Shown: positions 18,192-26,848, counted from the stretch's first letter. The stretch: 64,000 nucleotides of DNA from Micromonospora coerulea (GCF_016598485.1 NZ_JAEMUW010000008.1:165095-229094); one strand, 5' to 3'. Numbers and translations are program-made. The notes: generated from the sequence alone by a model not told the origin.

Positions 18192-19643
18192 TCACTCCGC
18201 CGACGCGCGGGCGGCAGCTTGGAGGGCCGCGCGGACGTCGGTGACCTCGATCACTCGCATGTTCTCCGGGGCCACCCCGCTGCTGCCGGGGCCGCAGCCC
18301 GACGGCACCAGGGCGAGCCGGAAGCCGAGCCGGGCCGCCTCGGCCAGCCGGCGCGGGACCGCACCGACCCGGCGCACCTCGCCGGTGAGCCCCACCTCGC
18401 CGATCGCCACCAGGTGCGGCGCGATGGCGAGGTTGAGACCGCCGGACGCCACCGCGAGCGCGACGGCCAGGTCGGCGGCCGGCTCGACCACCCGGATGCC
18501 GCCGACGGTGGCGGCGAAGACCTCGCGGTCGTGCAGGGTCAGCCGCTCGGTACGCCGCTGGAGCACCGCCAGCACCATCGCCAGCCGGGCACCGTCCAAC
18601 CCGGAGACCGTCCGCCGGGGTGAGCCCGCCACGGTGGCGCCGATCAGCGCCTGCACCTCGGTCACCAGGGCCCGACGCCCCTCCATGGCCACCGTGACGC
18701 AGGTGCCCGGCACCGGTTCCGAGTAGCGGGTGAGGAAGAGGCCGGACGGGTCGGCCAGGCTGCTGATGCCACCCTCGTGCATCTCGAAGCAACCCACCTC
18801 GTCGGCGGCGCCGAACCGGTTTTTCACGCCGCGGACCATCCGCAGCGAGGAGTGCTTGTCGCCCTCGAAGTGCAGCACCACGTCGACCAGGTGCTCCAGC
18901 ACCCGGGGGCCGGCCACCTGGCCGTCCTTGGTGACGTGACCGACCAGCACCGTGGCAATGCCGCGCTCCTTGGCGACCGCGACCAGGGCGGCGGTGACGG
19001 CGCGCACCTGGGTCACCCCGCCCTGGACGCCCTCCGTGCCGGTGGTGGAGATGGTCTGCACCGAGTCGAGCACCAGCAGCCCCGGCTTGACCGCGTCGAG
19101 GTGGCCGAGGACGGCCGACAGGTCGCTCTCGGCGGCCAGGTAGAGCTGCTCGTGCAGGGTGCCCATCCGCTCGGCGCGCAGCCGCACCTGGCTGACCGAC
19201 TCCTCGCCGCTGACCACCAGGGACGGGCTGCCAGCGCCGGCCGCCCACTGCTGGGCGACGTCGAGCAGCAGCGTCGACTTGCCCACGCCGGGCTCGCCGG
19301 CGAGCAGCACCACCGCGCCGGGCACGAGGCCGCCGCCGAGCACCCGGTCCAGCTCGCTGACTCCGGTGGGCCGGGCCCGGGCCGGGGCGGCGCTGATGGT
19401 GGCGATCGGCCGGGCCGGCTCGGCCGGCATCCGAGAGCTCACCACCCGGCCGGAGACCAGCGGGCCGGTGACGGTGCACTCGACCACCGAGCCCCACTCG
19501 CCACACTCCGGACACCGCCCGACCCACTTGGGCGGCTGGTGGCCGCAGGCGTCGCACGCGTAGGCCGGCCGGGGCTCCCGGGCCGAGGCCCGGCTCCGGC
19601 CGGCGGTGGACGCGCGCGGGGAGGTCGAACGGGGCGTGGTCAC
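18192..19643 (-). CDS. radA: DNA repair protein RadA
   Basis: A 483-residue RecA-like branch-migration helicase that works with RecA in recombination. An N-terminal zinc finger (C30, C33, C44, C47), Walker A GEPGVGKST (116-124), the RadA-specific KNRFG motif (274-278) and a C-terminal Lon-protease-like domain are all present. GTG 19643 lies six bases after TAGCGT, so leaderless expression is likely. DisA, encoded downstream, is known in other bacteria to interact functionally with RadA. Confidence 0.97.
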   Translation of the reverse strand: MTTPRSTSPRASTAGRSRASAREPRPAYACDACGHQPPKWVGRCPECGEWGSVVECTVTGPLVSGRVVSSRMPAEPARPIATISAAPARARPTGVSELDRVLGGGLVPGAVVLLAGEPGVGKSTLLLDVAQQWAAGAGSPSLVVSGEESVSQVRLRAERMGTLHEQLYLAAESDLSAVLGHLDAVKPGLLVLDSVQTISTTGTEGVQGGVTQVRAVTAALVAVAKERGIATVLVGHVTKDGQVAGPRVLEHLVDVVLHFEGDKHSSLRMVRGVKNRFGAADEVGCFEMHEGGISSLADPSGLFLTRYSEPVPGTCVTVAMEGRRALVTEVQALIGATVAGSPRRTVSGLDGARLAMVLAVLQRRTERLTLHDREVFAATVGGIRVVEPAADLAVALAVASGGLNLAIAPHLVAIGEVGLTGEVRRVGAVPRRLAEAARLGFRLALVPSGCGPGSSGVAPENMRVIEVTDVRAALQAAARASAE

Positions 19644-19655
19644 CCCAGGACGCTA
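19644..19655 (-). promoter_or_regulatory. leaderless -10 box for radA
   Basis: TAGCGT on the minus strand (19655-19650), six bases, then the GTG start at 19643. Confidence 0.5.
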
Positions 19656-19692
19656 ACCGGGCGGTACGACGAAAACCCACCCGGAGACGAAA

Positions 19693-19728
19693 ACACCGCC
19701 GGCGTGGTGGTCACCACACCGGCGGTGT
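19693..19728 (-). terminator. rho-independent terminator of the PCuAC-like lipoprotein gene
   Basis: A 16-bp stem with one mismatch (ACACCGCCGG-c-GTGGTG / CACCAC-a-CCGGCGGTGT) and a 2-base gap as drawn, so the real loop is slightly larger. Read on the minus strand it is followed by TTTTCG. It stands between the lipoprotein stop and the radA promoter. Confidence 0.8.
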
Positions 19729-19749
19729 CGTCGACAGTTCGCTGCCGGC

Positions 19750-20514
19750 TCAGCCGCCGTGGCCCGAGCCGCCCTCGCCACCCTCGCCGGCGCCCTCGTA
19801 CCCGCCCTCGCGGCTGATGATCGGCGAGGGCGGCGCGCCCGGGGTGAACGGCACGCCGACCGGGGCGCCGGTCTTGAGCGTCCGGCCGCCGCCGAAGTCG
19901 AAGACCAGCTCGACCTTCTGGCCGGCGAGCAGCTTCTCCTTCAGGCCGACGACCTGGAGGTGCGGGCCGCCGCCGGTGGCCAGGAGCTGGACGTAACCGA
20001 GAGCCGGGATCTCCAGCCGGGCCGGCTGGCCGGCGGGCGCCGGCGGGCTGGCCGGGGCGGACGGGGTCGCCGAGGCCGACTCGCTGGCGCCGAGCGACTC
20101 GCTCGGCGACGCGCTGGGGTCGGTCGCGGTGGGCGACGCGGAGGCCGGCTCGGTGGGCGACACCGTCGGGCTCGGCTGTGCGCCGGCCGGGGTCGCGCCG
20201 GTGAGCAGGATGTCGCGGGCGCCCTCCGTAGTGACGGTCACGGTGACCGGGGCCTGGCTGTCGTTGTAGATCACGACGTTCAGCGCGGCGTCGGCGCCGG
20301 CCGGGTAGCCCTCGGTGCCCGGGTACTGCACGTAGAGGCCGCGCACCTTGTACAGGTTGTCGGAGGTCTGGACGTTCACGCCCTGGACCGACGGGATCTT
20401 GTTGGCGGTCTCGGCCACCTGACCAGTGCCACACCCGGACAGCAGCAGGCCCGCGGCCGCCGTACCGGCCAGCAGCAGGGCCGCCCGCCCGGAACCCCTG
20501 ATCGAGCGCGTCAC
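19750..20514 (-). CDS. PCuAC/DUF461-like lipoprotein
   Basis: A 254-residue exported protein. The signal peptide ends in the lipobox LSGC, with lipidation at Cys28. A core resembling periplasmic copper chaperones of the PCuAC family has an N-terminal strand region (LYVQYPGTEGYPAGADAALNV) and a C-terminal GGPHLQVVGLKEKLLAGQKVELVF. A long Ser/Pro/Thr-rich insertion separates them. The usual Met ligands are replaced (HLQVVGL instead of HLMLMGL), so copper binding is doubtful. The tail is rich in Gly, Glu and His. GTG 20514 is set by GAGGAGG six bases upstream. It is separated from radA by a terminator. Confidence 0.7.
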   Translation of the reverse strand: MTRSIRGSGRAALLLAGTAAAGLLLSGCGTGQVAETANKIPSVQGVNVQTSDNLYKVRGLYVQYPGTEGYPAGADAALNVVIYNDSQAPVTVTVTTEGARDILLTGATPAGAQPSPTVSPTEPASASPTATDPSASPSESLGASESASATPSAPASPPAPAGQPARLEIPALGYVQLLATGGGPHLQVVGLKEKLLAGQKVELVFDFGGGRTLKTGAPVGVPFTPGAPPSPIISREGGYEGAGEGGEGGSGHGG

Positions 20515-20653
20515 GTCGGTCCTCCTCGTCACGATCCCCACCCGGCCGTACCCCGGGCACGGTGGCCATACCCGCGCAGACCGCGCTCCAGGGTAGTTGG
20601 AGCTGATCGAGGGCCGCACGCCGACCCGGTAATGCCACCTGCCCGGGCGCGGG

Positions 20654-21493
20654 TCAGACCACCCGCCCGCTCGCGACCAGCAGGACCACGTCGATGAGCG
20701 CGACCACCATCACCGCCCGGAAGGCGGCCACCGGCCGGCCGCCGGCCCGGGCCGCGGCGCGTCCCCCGTACCCGCCGACGGCCGGCACCAGCACGGCGGC
20801 CGCGACCGCCGACAGCCCGGCCCACGACGGCGGCCCCGGCGGCCCGAAGACCAGGGTGACGGTCGCCGCCAGGAGCAGCCCGGCGGCGGCCAGCCGACTG
20901 CCCGCCGGGCCGAGCCGGTGCGGCAGGCCGCGCACCCCGGTCCGGGCGTCGTCGGCCAGGTCGGGCAGCACGTTGGCGAAGTGCGCCCCGGCGCCGAGGC
21001 AGGCCGCGGCGGCGACCAGCCAGACCGGCGGCGCCGGCGCGCCGGGCAGCGCCAGCACCACGAAGGCGGGCAGCGACCCGAAGGAGACCGCGTACGGCAG
21101 CACCGACACCGGGGTCGACTTCAGCGGCCAGTCGTAGAGCAGCGCGGAGAGCAGGCCGACGGTGGCCCAGACCGCCGCCACCGGGTTCGTGGCCAGCGCC
21201 AGCACGGGGGTGGCGAGCGCGGCCAGCACCGCGGCCAGGCCCGTGCTGCGCCGCGACAGCGCGCCGGTGGCGACCGGTTTGTCGGTACGCCCCACCGCGG
21301 CGTCCCGGTCGGCGTCGAGCGCGTCGTTGCTCCAGCCGACGGCGAGCTGGCTGGCCAGCACCGTGAGCACCACGGCGGCGACGCCGGCCGGCCGGTGCCC
21401 GGCCCCCCAGGCGAGCAGCCCGGCCACCGTGGTGACCGCGGCGGCCGGCTCCGGGTGGCTCGCCCTGACCAGCCCTAACACCGACGTCGACAT
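20654..21493 (-). CDS. UbiA-superfamily prenyltransferase
   Basis: A 279-residue membrane protein with about eight hydrophobic helices. Both aspartate-rich prenyl-diphosphate motifs are present: NDALDADRD (56-64) and DLADD (178-182). Such enzymes attach an isoprenoid chain to an aromatic ring or similar acceptor. ATG 21493 lies six bases after CAGACT, and the gene is divergent (45 bp) from a UbiG-like methyltransferase. Together with the flavoprotein and type III PKS downstream it suggests prenylation of a polyketide phenol or quinone. It could also serve quinone or lipid synthesis; the acceptor is not shown by sequence. Confidence 0.88.
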   Translation of the reverse strand: MSTSVLGLVRASHPEPAAAVTTVAGLLAWGAGHRPAGVAAVVLTVLASQLAVGWSNDALDADRDAAVGRTDKPVATGALSRRSTGLAAVLAALATPVLALATNPVAAVWATVGLLSALLYDWPLKSTPVSVLPYAVSFGSLPAFVVLALPGAPAPPVWLVAAAACLGAGAHFANVLPDLADDARTGVRGLPHRLGPAGSRLAAAGLLLAATVTLVFGPPGPPSWAGLSAVAAAVLVPAVGGYGGRAAARAGGRPVAAFRAVMVVALIDVVLLVASGRVV

Positions 21494-21538
21494 AAGAGAA
21501 GTCTGGTCGTTACCGGGGAGTCGTGCCAGGCTCGGTCC
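21494..21538. promoter_or_regulatory. divergent leaderless promoters, prenyltransferase / methyltransferase
   Basis: In 45 bp, CAGACT on the minus strand (21505-21500) stands six bases from ATG 21493, and CAGGCT on the plus strand (21527-21532) stands six bases from ATG 21539. The near-identical boxes suggest the two divergent genes share control. Confidence 0.5.
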
Positions 21539-22312
21539 ATGCGAGACGCGGCCCCGGTGTCCACCCCGCCCCGGGTGCTGCCGCCCAACGACCCGCGCCA
21601 GTACGACGACCTGGCCGGCGAGTGGTGGCGACCGGACGGCGCGTTCGCGATGCTGCACTGGCTGGCCCGGGCCCGAGCCGCGATGGTGCCGCCGGCGTCC
21701 CGCCCGGGCGCCCTCCTGGTCGATCTGGGCTGCGGCGCCGGGCTGCTCGCGCCGCACCTGGCCGGCAAGGGCTACCGGCACGTCGGGGTGGACATCACCC
21801 GCTCGGCCCTCGACCAGGCGGCCGCGCACGGAGTGACCGTGGTCAACGCCGATGCCACCGCGGTGCCGCTCGTGGACGGCTGCGCCGACGTGGTCTCCGC
21901 GGGTGAGGTGCTGGAGCACGTGCCGCAGTGGCGGCGCGTGGTCGCCGAGGCGTGCCGCCTGCTCCGGCCCGGCGGTCTCCTGGTGCTGGACACCCTCAAC
22001 GACACCGTGCTCGCCCGGCTCGTCGCCGTGGAGATCAGCGAGCGGCTGCCCACCGTGCCGCGCGGCATCCACGATCCACGGTTGTTCGTGGACGCCCGCG
22101 AGCTGGTCGCCGAGTGCGCCCGACACGGCGTCGGGCTGCGGCTGCGTGGCATCCGTCCGGAGCTGCCGGGCACCCTAAGCTGGCTGTTCCGGCGAATGCG
22201 CGGCCGGATCGTCGGCCGTCCGGTGGGGACGGACGGGAGCCGCGAGCCGCGGATCGTGCCGACCCGGTCGACGGCGGTGCTGTACCAGGGCTGTGGGCGC
22301 CGGAGTGGGTAG
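21539..22312 (+). CDS. UbiG-like class I methyltransferase
   Basis: A 257-residue SAM-dependent methyltransferase. Motif I VDLGCGAG (61-68), GVDITRSALDQA, NADATAVPLVDGCADVV with GEVLEHV, and LRPGGLLVLDTLNDT fit the UbiG/Coq3 type that O-methylates polyprenyl phenols or catechols. The C-terminal RGIRPELPGTL segment also fits that type. Together with the divergent UbiA enzyme and the type III PKS three genes on, O-methylation of a lipid phenol is the most economical inference. ATG 21539 is six bases after CAGGCT. Confidence 0.85.
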   Translation: MRDAAPVSTPPRVLPPNDPRQYDDLAGEWWRPDGAFAMLHWLARARAAMVPPASRPGALLVDLGCGAGLLAPHLAGKGYRHVGVDITRSALDQAAAHGVTVVNADATAVPLVDGCADVVSAGEVLEHVPQWRRVVAEACRLLRPGGLLVLDTLNDTVLARLVAVEISERLPTVPRGIHDPRLFVDARELVAECARHGVGLRLRGIRPELPGTLSWLFRRMRGRIVGRPVGTDGSREPRIVPTRSTAVLYQGCGRRSG

Positions 22313-22355
22313 CCGGGGCCACCCGGGGTAAAGGGGACGCCGAGAAGGGGGCTAC

Positions 22356-23522
22356 ATGACTGTGCACGCGCTGGAGGCGGCCCGCCGGTTGGCGCCGCGA
22401 CTGGCCGCCCGCGCCGCCGAGCACGACCGGGACGGCAGCTTCCCGGTCGACGACTTCGCCGACCTGCGGGAGGCCGGGCTCTTCGGGCTGATGGCGCCCC
22501 GGGAGCTCGGCGGGTTGGCGGCCACCTTCGCCGAGTACGCCGCCGTCGCCACCGAGCTGGCCCGGGGCAACGGCGCGACGGCCCTGGTGTTCAACATGCA
22601 CGCCTCGGTCACCGGCGCGCTCGGCGCGGTCACCGAGGAACTGGCCGAGGCGCTGGGCGTACCGGAGGAGGCGCTGGCCGCCCGGGACCGGCTGCTCCGC
22701 GCGGCCGCCGAGGGCTCCTGGTACGCGGTGGCGATGAGCGAACGCGGCGCCGGCGCCCGGCTCTCCCAGCTCAGCACGGTCTACGAGCCGGTCGAGGGCG
22801 GCTGGCGGATCAAGGGCAGCAAGACCTTCTGCTCCGGTGCCGGGCACGCCGACGGCTACCTGGTGGCCGCCCGCAGCGTCGCCGACCAGTCGGTGGTCTC
22901 CCAGTTCCTGGTGCCGGCCGGCGACGGCCTGACCGTCGAGCCGACCTGGGACTCCCTCGGCATGCGCGCCACCTCCTCGCACGACCTGCACCTGGACGTC
23001 ACCGTGCCGGCCGACCGGCTGCTCGGCGGCGTCGAGGGGCTGGCCCTGGTGGTCGCCCAGCTGATGCCGCACTGGCTGGTGGCCAGCTACGCCGCCGTCT
23101 ACGTGGGGGTGGCCCGGGCGGCGGTCGACGCGGCCGTCGAGCACCTGACCGCCCGCAACCTCGCCGGCCTGCCGGCCGTCCGGGCCCGCGTGGGGCGGGC
23201 GGACGCGGCGGTGGCCGCGGCCGGCCTGGTGGTGGCCGAGGCGGCCCGCCGGGTGGACGAGGCGCCCGGTGACCCGGAGACGAACCGCTGGGTGTGGCGG
23301 GCCAAGCTGCTCGCCGGCACCACCGCGGCCGAGGTGGCCGCGTCCATGCTGGAGGCGGCGGGCACCTCGGCGACTCGCCGGGGGCACCCGCTGGAACGGC
23401 TCTACCGGGACGCCCGGTGCGGCTCGCTGCACCCGGCGACGTCGGACGTCTGCGCGGACTGGCTCGGCGTCGCGGCGCTCGGCGGCGACCCGGACCGCGA
23501 TGCCGCCACCCCTCGTTGGTGA
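22356..23522 (+). CDS. acyl-CoA dehydrogenase-like flavoprotein (possible ring hydroxylase)
   Basis: A 388-residue FAD/FMN enzyme of the acyl-CoA dehydrogenase superfamily, with the N-terminal helical domain (about 1-120), the beta domain (SERGAGARLSQL, KGSKTFCSGAGHAD) and the C-terminal four-helix domain. The C-terminal segment HPLERLYRDARCGSLHP resembles the Acyl-CoA_dh_2 group, which includes flavin-dependent aromatic monooxygenases as well as dehydrogenases. ATG 22356 follows a GGGGGC site. It lies between a UbiG-like methyltransferase and a type III PKS on the same strand, so a hydroxylation step on the polyketide ring is plausible. A simple acyl-CoA dehydrogenase making starter units is the main alternative. 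Confidence 0.82.
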   Translation: MTVHALEAARRLAPRLAARAAEHDRDGSFPVDDFADLREAGLFGLMAPRELGGLAATFAEYAAVATELARGNGATALVFNMHASVTGALGAVTEELAEALGVPEEALAARDRLLRAAAEGSWYAVAMSERGAGARLSQLSTVYEPVEGGWRIKGSKTFCSGAGHADGYLVAARSVADQSVVSQFLVPAGDGLTVEPTWDSLGMRATSSHDLHLDVTVPADRLLGGVEGLALVVAQLMPHWLVASYAAVYVGVARAAVDAAVEHLTARNLAGLPAVRARVGRADAAVAAAGLVVAEAARRVDEAPGDPETNRWVWRAKLLAGTTAAEVAASMLEAAGTSATRRGHPLERLYRDARCGSLHPATSDVCADWLGVAALGGDPDRDAATPRW

Positions 23523-23563
23523 AGGTTGAGGGTTCACGAGTTCCACGACGAGAGGTGGGGGTC

Positions 23564-24613
23564 ATGGCGGTGCCGGTAATCGCGGGTCTGGGTACGGCGC
23601 AGCCGCCGGCCGCCGCGCAGGACGAGCTCTGGGCGGGCTTCTTCGCGAAGCACTTCTCCGGCACCACCCGCGCACTGGCCGAGCGGATCTTCGCCAACTC
23701 GGGGGTGTCCCGGCGCCAGGCGGCGGTGAACCCGCTGCTGGAGGACGTCTCCGACTGGCCGACCGAGCGCCGGATGCGGCGCTACCAGGTGGAGGCGCTG
23801 CCGCTGGGCAAGGAGGCGGTGGGTCGGGCGCTCACCGCGGCCGGCCTGGACGCCAGCGACGTCGGCCTCTTCGTCGTCTGCTCCTGCACCGGGTACGCCA
23901 CCCCGGGGCTGGACATCCTGCTCGCGCGGGACCTGGGCATGGCCGCGGACACCCAGCGGATGTTCGTCGGGCACATGGGCTGCTACGCGGCCCTGCCGGG
24001 GCTGGGCGCGGCGAGTGACTTCGTCAGCGCCCGGGGGCGGCCGGCCCTGCTGCTCTGCGCCGAGCTCACCAGCCTGCACATCCAGCCGGCCGGTGCCCGG
24101 GTGGACACCCAGCAGATCGTCTCCCACGCGCTCTTCTCGGACGCCGCGGTGGCCGCCGTGGTGGTCCCCGGCGGCCGGGGGTACGCGCTGCGGGAGGTGG
24201 CGTCGGTGACCGACACCTCGACCACGGACCACATGACCTGGGACGTCACGGACACCGGCTTCCGGATGGGCCTGTCGCCGAAGGTCCCGCAGGTGCTCTC
24301 GCGCCACGTCCGGGGCCTGGTCGACGACCTGCTGGCCCGGCACGGCCGAACGGCGTCCGAGGTGGACGGCTGGGCGGTGCACCCGGGCGGCCCCCGCATT
24401 CTCAACGTGGTGGAACGGGAGCTGGCGTTGCCGCCGGAGGCGCTGGCCGCCTCCCGGGCCACGCTGAGCGAGCACGGCAACTGCTCCTCCCCGACGGTGC
24501 TGTTGATCCTGGACCGGTTGCTGCGGGCGGCGGCGCCGCCGGAGCGGATCGTGCTGCTCGCCTTCGGCCCCGGCCTGACCCTGTACGCCGCCCTCCTCGA
24601 GCGCGGCGACTGA
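23564..24613 (+). CDS. type III polyketide synthase
   Basis: A 349-residue thiolase-fold homodimeric enzyme that extends an acyl-CoA starter with malonyl-CoA and cyclises the product. The catalytic triad is intact: Cys140 (VGHMGC), His273 (AVHPGG) and Asn306 (SEHGNCSSPT). The HMGCYAA and WDVTDTGFRMGLS segments place it with bacterial alkylresorcinol/alkylpyrone synthases, more than with RppA. The ribosome binding site GAGAGGTGGGG decides ATG 23564. It closes a four-gene set with prenyltransferase, methyltransferase and flavoprotein. Confidence 0.93.
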   Translation: MAVPVIAGLGTAQPPAAAQDELWAGFFAKHFSGTTRALAERIFANSGVSRRQAAVNPLLEDVSDWPTERRMRRYQVEALPLGKEAVGRALTAAGLDASDVGLFVVCSCTGYATPGLDILLARDLGMAADTQRMFVGHMGCYAALPGLGAASDFVSARGRPALLLCAELTSLHIQPAGARVDTQQIVSHALFSDAAVAAVVVPGGRGYALREVASVTDTSTTDHMTWDVTDTGFRMGLSPKVPQVLSRHVRGLVDDLLARHGRTASEVDGWAVHPGGPRILNVVERELALPPEALAASRATLSEHGNCSSPTVLLILDRLLRAAAPPERIVLLAFGPGLTLYAALLERGD

Positions 24614-24673
24614 CGCCCGGCGATCGAACTGCGTGGTCGCCCTCGGGGGCCGGCGGGGGGTGGGACCGGCGGC

Positions 24674-24685
24674 TACGCTCCCGGC
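24674..24685 (+). promoter_or_regulatory. leaderless -10 box for the gene at 24686
   Basis: TACGCT (24674-24679), six bases, then ATG 24686. Confidence 0.5.
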
Positions 24686-25255
24686 ATGGACGCGAGAGCG
24701 GACGACCGGTGGCGCGGTGGTCTGCTGGCCGGGCTGGCCGTGGCCGCCCTGGCGGCGGGGGGCTGGTGGTGGTGGCAGTCCGCGCCGGCGACCGGTCCGG
24801 TGCCGGCGGCGGTCGGTTCGGCGGGCCCGACGGAGGCCGACCTCGACCGGCTCGTCCTGGTCAGTCCCGAGGACGGGCGGGTCCTGGCGGGGCCGGAGGC
24901 CGACCCGGACGAGCCGCTGGTGTTCCATCAGGAGCCCGGCGACCCGGACGCGACGCTCATCTCGCACACCGTCTGGCAGGACCGTTCCCAGCTCACCCCG
25001 GTCGGGCCGACGGTGGTTCGGCAGACGAGCCCGTCGAAGGGGGACCGTTACCTGCTGGTGGTCAGCTGTACGGGCACCGGGAAACTGGTGGTTTCCTTCT
25101 CCGGCTCGGACGACGACGGGTCGGATCAGCCGGTGGCGTGTTCGGGGGCACTGTTCACCGTGACGCTGAACTCGGCCGGCGGGCCGTTGCGGGTGCGGTT
25201 CACCGTGACCGCCGGCGACGTCGACCTGGACGCCCGGCTCGCCGCCCTGTTCTGA
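24686..25255 (+). CDS. membrane-anchored hypothetical protein
   Basis: A 189-residue protein with one N-terminal membrane segment (about 13-32, ending WWWWQS) and an acidic extracytoplasmic domain rich in Asp and Gly. The C-terminal half (VVSCTGTGKLVVSFSG, CSGALFTVTLNS) looks beta-stranded, with two cysteines that could form a disulfide. I do not recognise the family. It is convergent with the thioredoxin-like gene, 8 bp apart. Confidence 0.7.
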   Translation: MDARADDRWRGGLLAGLAVAALAAGGWWWWQSAPATGPVPAAVGSAGPTEADLDRLVLVSPEDGRVLAGPEADPDEPLVFHQEPGDPDATLISHTVWQDRSQLTPVGPTVVRQTSPSKGDRYLLVVSCTGTGKLVVSFSGSDDDGSDQPVACSGALFTVTLNSAGGPLRVRFTVTAGDVDLDARLAALF

Positions 25256-25263
25256 GCGCCCGG

Positions 25264-25995
25264 TCAGCCGGCGAGGCGGGCCAGGTCGACGCGATACTCC
25301 TCGACGCTGTTCAGCACCGGCACCACCCGGACCAGGGTGCCCTCCCGGTCCACCAGCAGCGCGGTCGCCGCGCCGGGGCGGGCGGGCAGGTGGAGGTACG
25401 CGCGCAGGCCGCCGGCCGGGTCGGCCAGGGCGCGTACCGGCGCTCGCGCGGTCGAGGGAACGGGGCGTACGTCCCGGCCACCGGCCACGGTGACCACGCT
25501 GACACCGGGCGGTACGACGCTGGCCGCCTCGGCCACCCGGTCGGCGCAGGCACAGGCGTCGACCAGGAGGATCACCGCCGGCAGCAGGGCGCGCAGCGGC
25601 ACCGGGGTGTCGTCGGCGCCGACCAGGTCCAGCGCGGGCAGCGGACCGATGGTGGCGGGGGTCGCCGCCGGGTACGGGACCACGGTCGGGCTGCCGCCGG
25701 AGCGGGACGACCGGGGCCAGGTGACCGCGGCCAGCCCGCCGAGGGTGGTGAGCACGGCGACCACCAGGATCAGGACCGGCAGGGCGAGCGGGGGGCGGCC
25801 GTCGGCGCGGGGAGTCAGGCCCAGCCGGCGGCGCCAGGTGGCGCGTAGCCGGGACTGGCGCAGCTCGCGGCGGAGCTGCCGGGCCTCCTCGGCGAGCGCG
25901 GAGGCGTCGTCCGGTACGACCACCCGACCCCACTCCGGGGGCAGGTCGGGCAGCCCGTCCGGCGGGCCGTGGCCCTCTGCGTCAGGCATGCCCAT
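25264..25995 (-). CDS. membrane-anchored thioredoxin-fold-like protein
   Basis: A 243-residue protein: a cytosolic coiled segment (about 30-60, Arg/Glu-rich), one membrane helix (about 70-93), then an extracytoplasmic domain. That domain contains LLVDACACADRV and LLVDREGTLVRVV, laid out like an AhpC/TSA-thioredoxin fold. The active site would be a CxC (Cys-Ala-Cys) instead of the usual CxxC, so redox activity is uncertain. The start could be ATG 25995 or ATG 25989. It is divergent from carD across a 326-bp region. Confidence 0.65.
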   Translation of the reverse strand: MGMPDAEGHGPPDGLPDLPPEWGRVVVPDDASALAEEARQLRRELRQSRLRATWRRRLGLTPRADGRPPLALPVLILVVAVLTTLGGLAAVTWPRSSRSGGSPTVVPYPAATPATIGPLPALDLVGADDTPVPLRALLPAVILLVDACACADRVAEAASVVPPGVSVVTVAGGRDVRPVPSTARAPVRALADPAGGLRAYLHLPARPGAATALLVDREGTLVRVVPVLNSVEEYRVDLARLAG

Positions 25996-26321
25996 CGGAC
26001 CCCCAGGAACCGTCGCGGTGAGCGGACGTCGTGTCCACCTCCAGCGTCCCGCACCGACCGGCGTACCGCTACACCTGGGCGCGCCTCGGATCGGCGGGAT
26101 ACCATGGGAGAGCGCATCGCCCTAGATATCGACGCTCCGCTCCTCCTACCGGGTTGTCATCCGTTGGTCACGGAGCGTGTTGAAACCATCGGTTTGACCG
26201 CCTGTCAAGCTGAAGAAATACCTCTCACAGGGCCCCTGAGCTGCGCCAACGGTCAGGACAGCGGTGAGACATCGGTGCCTGAGCGTGTTACCCTAGACAC
26301 AGCGAAAGGGGTTTCGAACCT
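25996..26321. other. 326-bp divergent intergenic region upstream of carD
   Basis: It has lower GC content to the eye than its surroundings. It holds an AAACC-ATC-GGTTT dyad (26183-26195), a candidate carD promoter (26265-26294) and a ribosome binding site AAAGGGG (26305-26311). No gene was recognised in it. Confidence 0.55.
26265..26294 (+). promoter_or_regulatory. candidate carD promoter
   Basis: TACCCT at 26289-26294 as -10, with TGAGAC at 26265-26270 as a weak -35, spacer 18. The 5' leader to ATG 26322 would be about 20 bases and contains the ribosome binding site. Confidence 0.35.
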
Positions 26322-26807
26322 ATGGTTTTCAGTGTCGGCGAGACCGTTGTTTACCCCCACCACGGGGCCGCACTCATCGAGGCAATCGAGACTCGGGTCA
26401 TCAAGGGCGAGCCTAAGCAGTACCTCGTCCTGCGGGTCGCGCAGGGTGACCTGACGGTCCGGGTGCCCGCCGAGAACGCCGAGATCGTGGGTGTGCGCGA
26501 GGTGGTCGGCGAAGAGGGCCTGGGCAAGGTCTTCGACGTGCTCCGTGCACCGCACACCGAGGAGCCGACCAACTGGTCGCGGCGTTACAAGGCGAATTTG
26601 GAGAAGCTGGCTTCCGGTAACCCGCTGAAGGTCGCCGAGGTCGTCCGCGACCTGTGGCGCCGGGAGCGGGAGCGGGGCCTGTCCGCGGGCGAGAAGCGCA
26701 TGCTCGCCAAGGCCCGGGACATCCTCGTCGGTGAGGTCGCGCTGGCGGAGAAGAGCACCAAGGACGAGGCGGAGTCGCTGCTTGACAAGGTGCTGGGCGA
26801 GGCCTAG
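26322..26807 (+). CDS. carD: CarD-family transcription regulator
   Basis: A 161-residue RNA-polymerase-binding protein. The N-terminal Tudor-like RNAP-interacting domain ([18 protein letters not shown]..., residues 4-60) contacts the RNAP beta subunit. The C-terminal helical DNA-binding domain (about 75-161) includes [17 protein letters not shown] with the Trp that wedges the upstream edge of the melted promoter. In mycobacteria this protein stabilises open complexes, notably at rRNA promoters. Length and motifs match CarD. ispD starts 54 bp downstream. Confidence 0.97.
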   Translation: MVFSVGETVVYPHHGAALIEAIETRVIKGEPKQYLVLRVAQGDLTVRVPAENAEIVGVREVVGEEGLGKVFDVLRAPHTEEPTNWSRRYKANLEKLASGNPLKVAEVVRDLWRRERERGLSAGEKRMLAKARDILVGEVALAEKSTKDEAESLLDKVLGEA

Positions 26808-26848
26808 TCCCCGCAGCATCGTCGTACCCACCCCGTAGCAAAGAAATC

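Noticed and set aside
26100..26260. Possible structured leader or riboswitch upstream of carD
   Set aside because: No known riboswitch core could be drawn; only a short dyad is evident.
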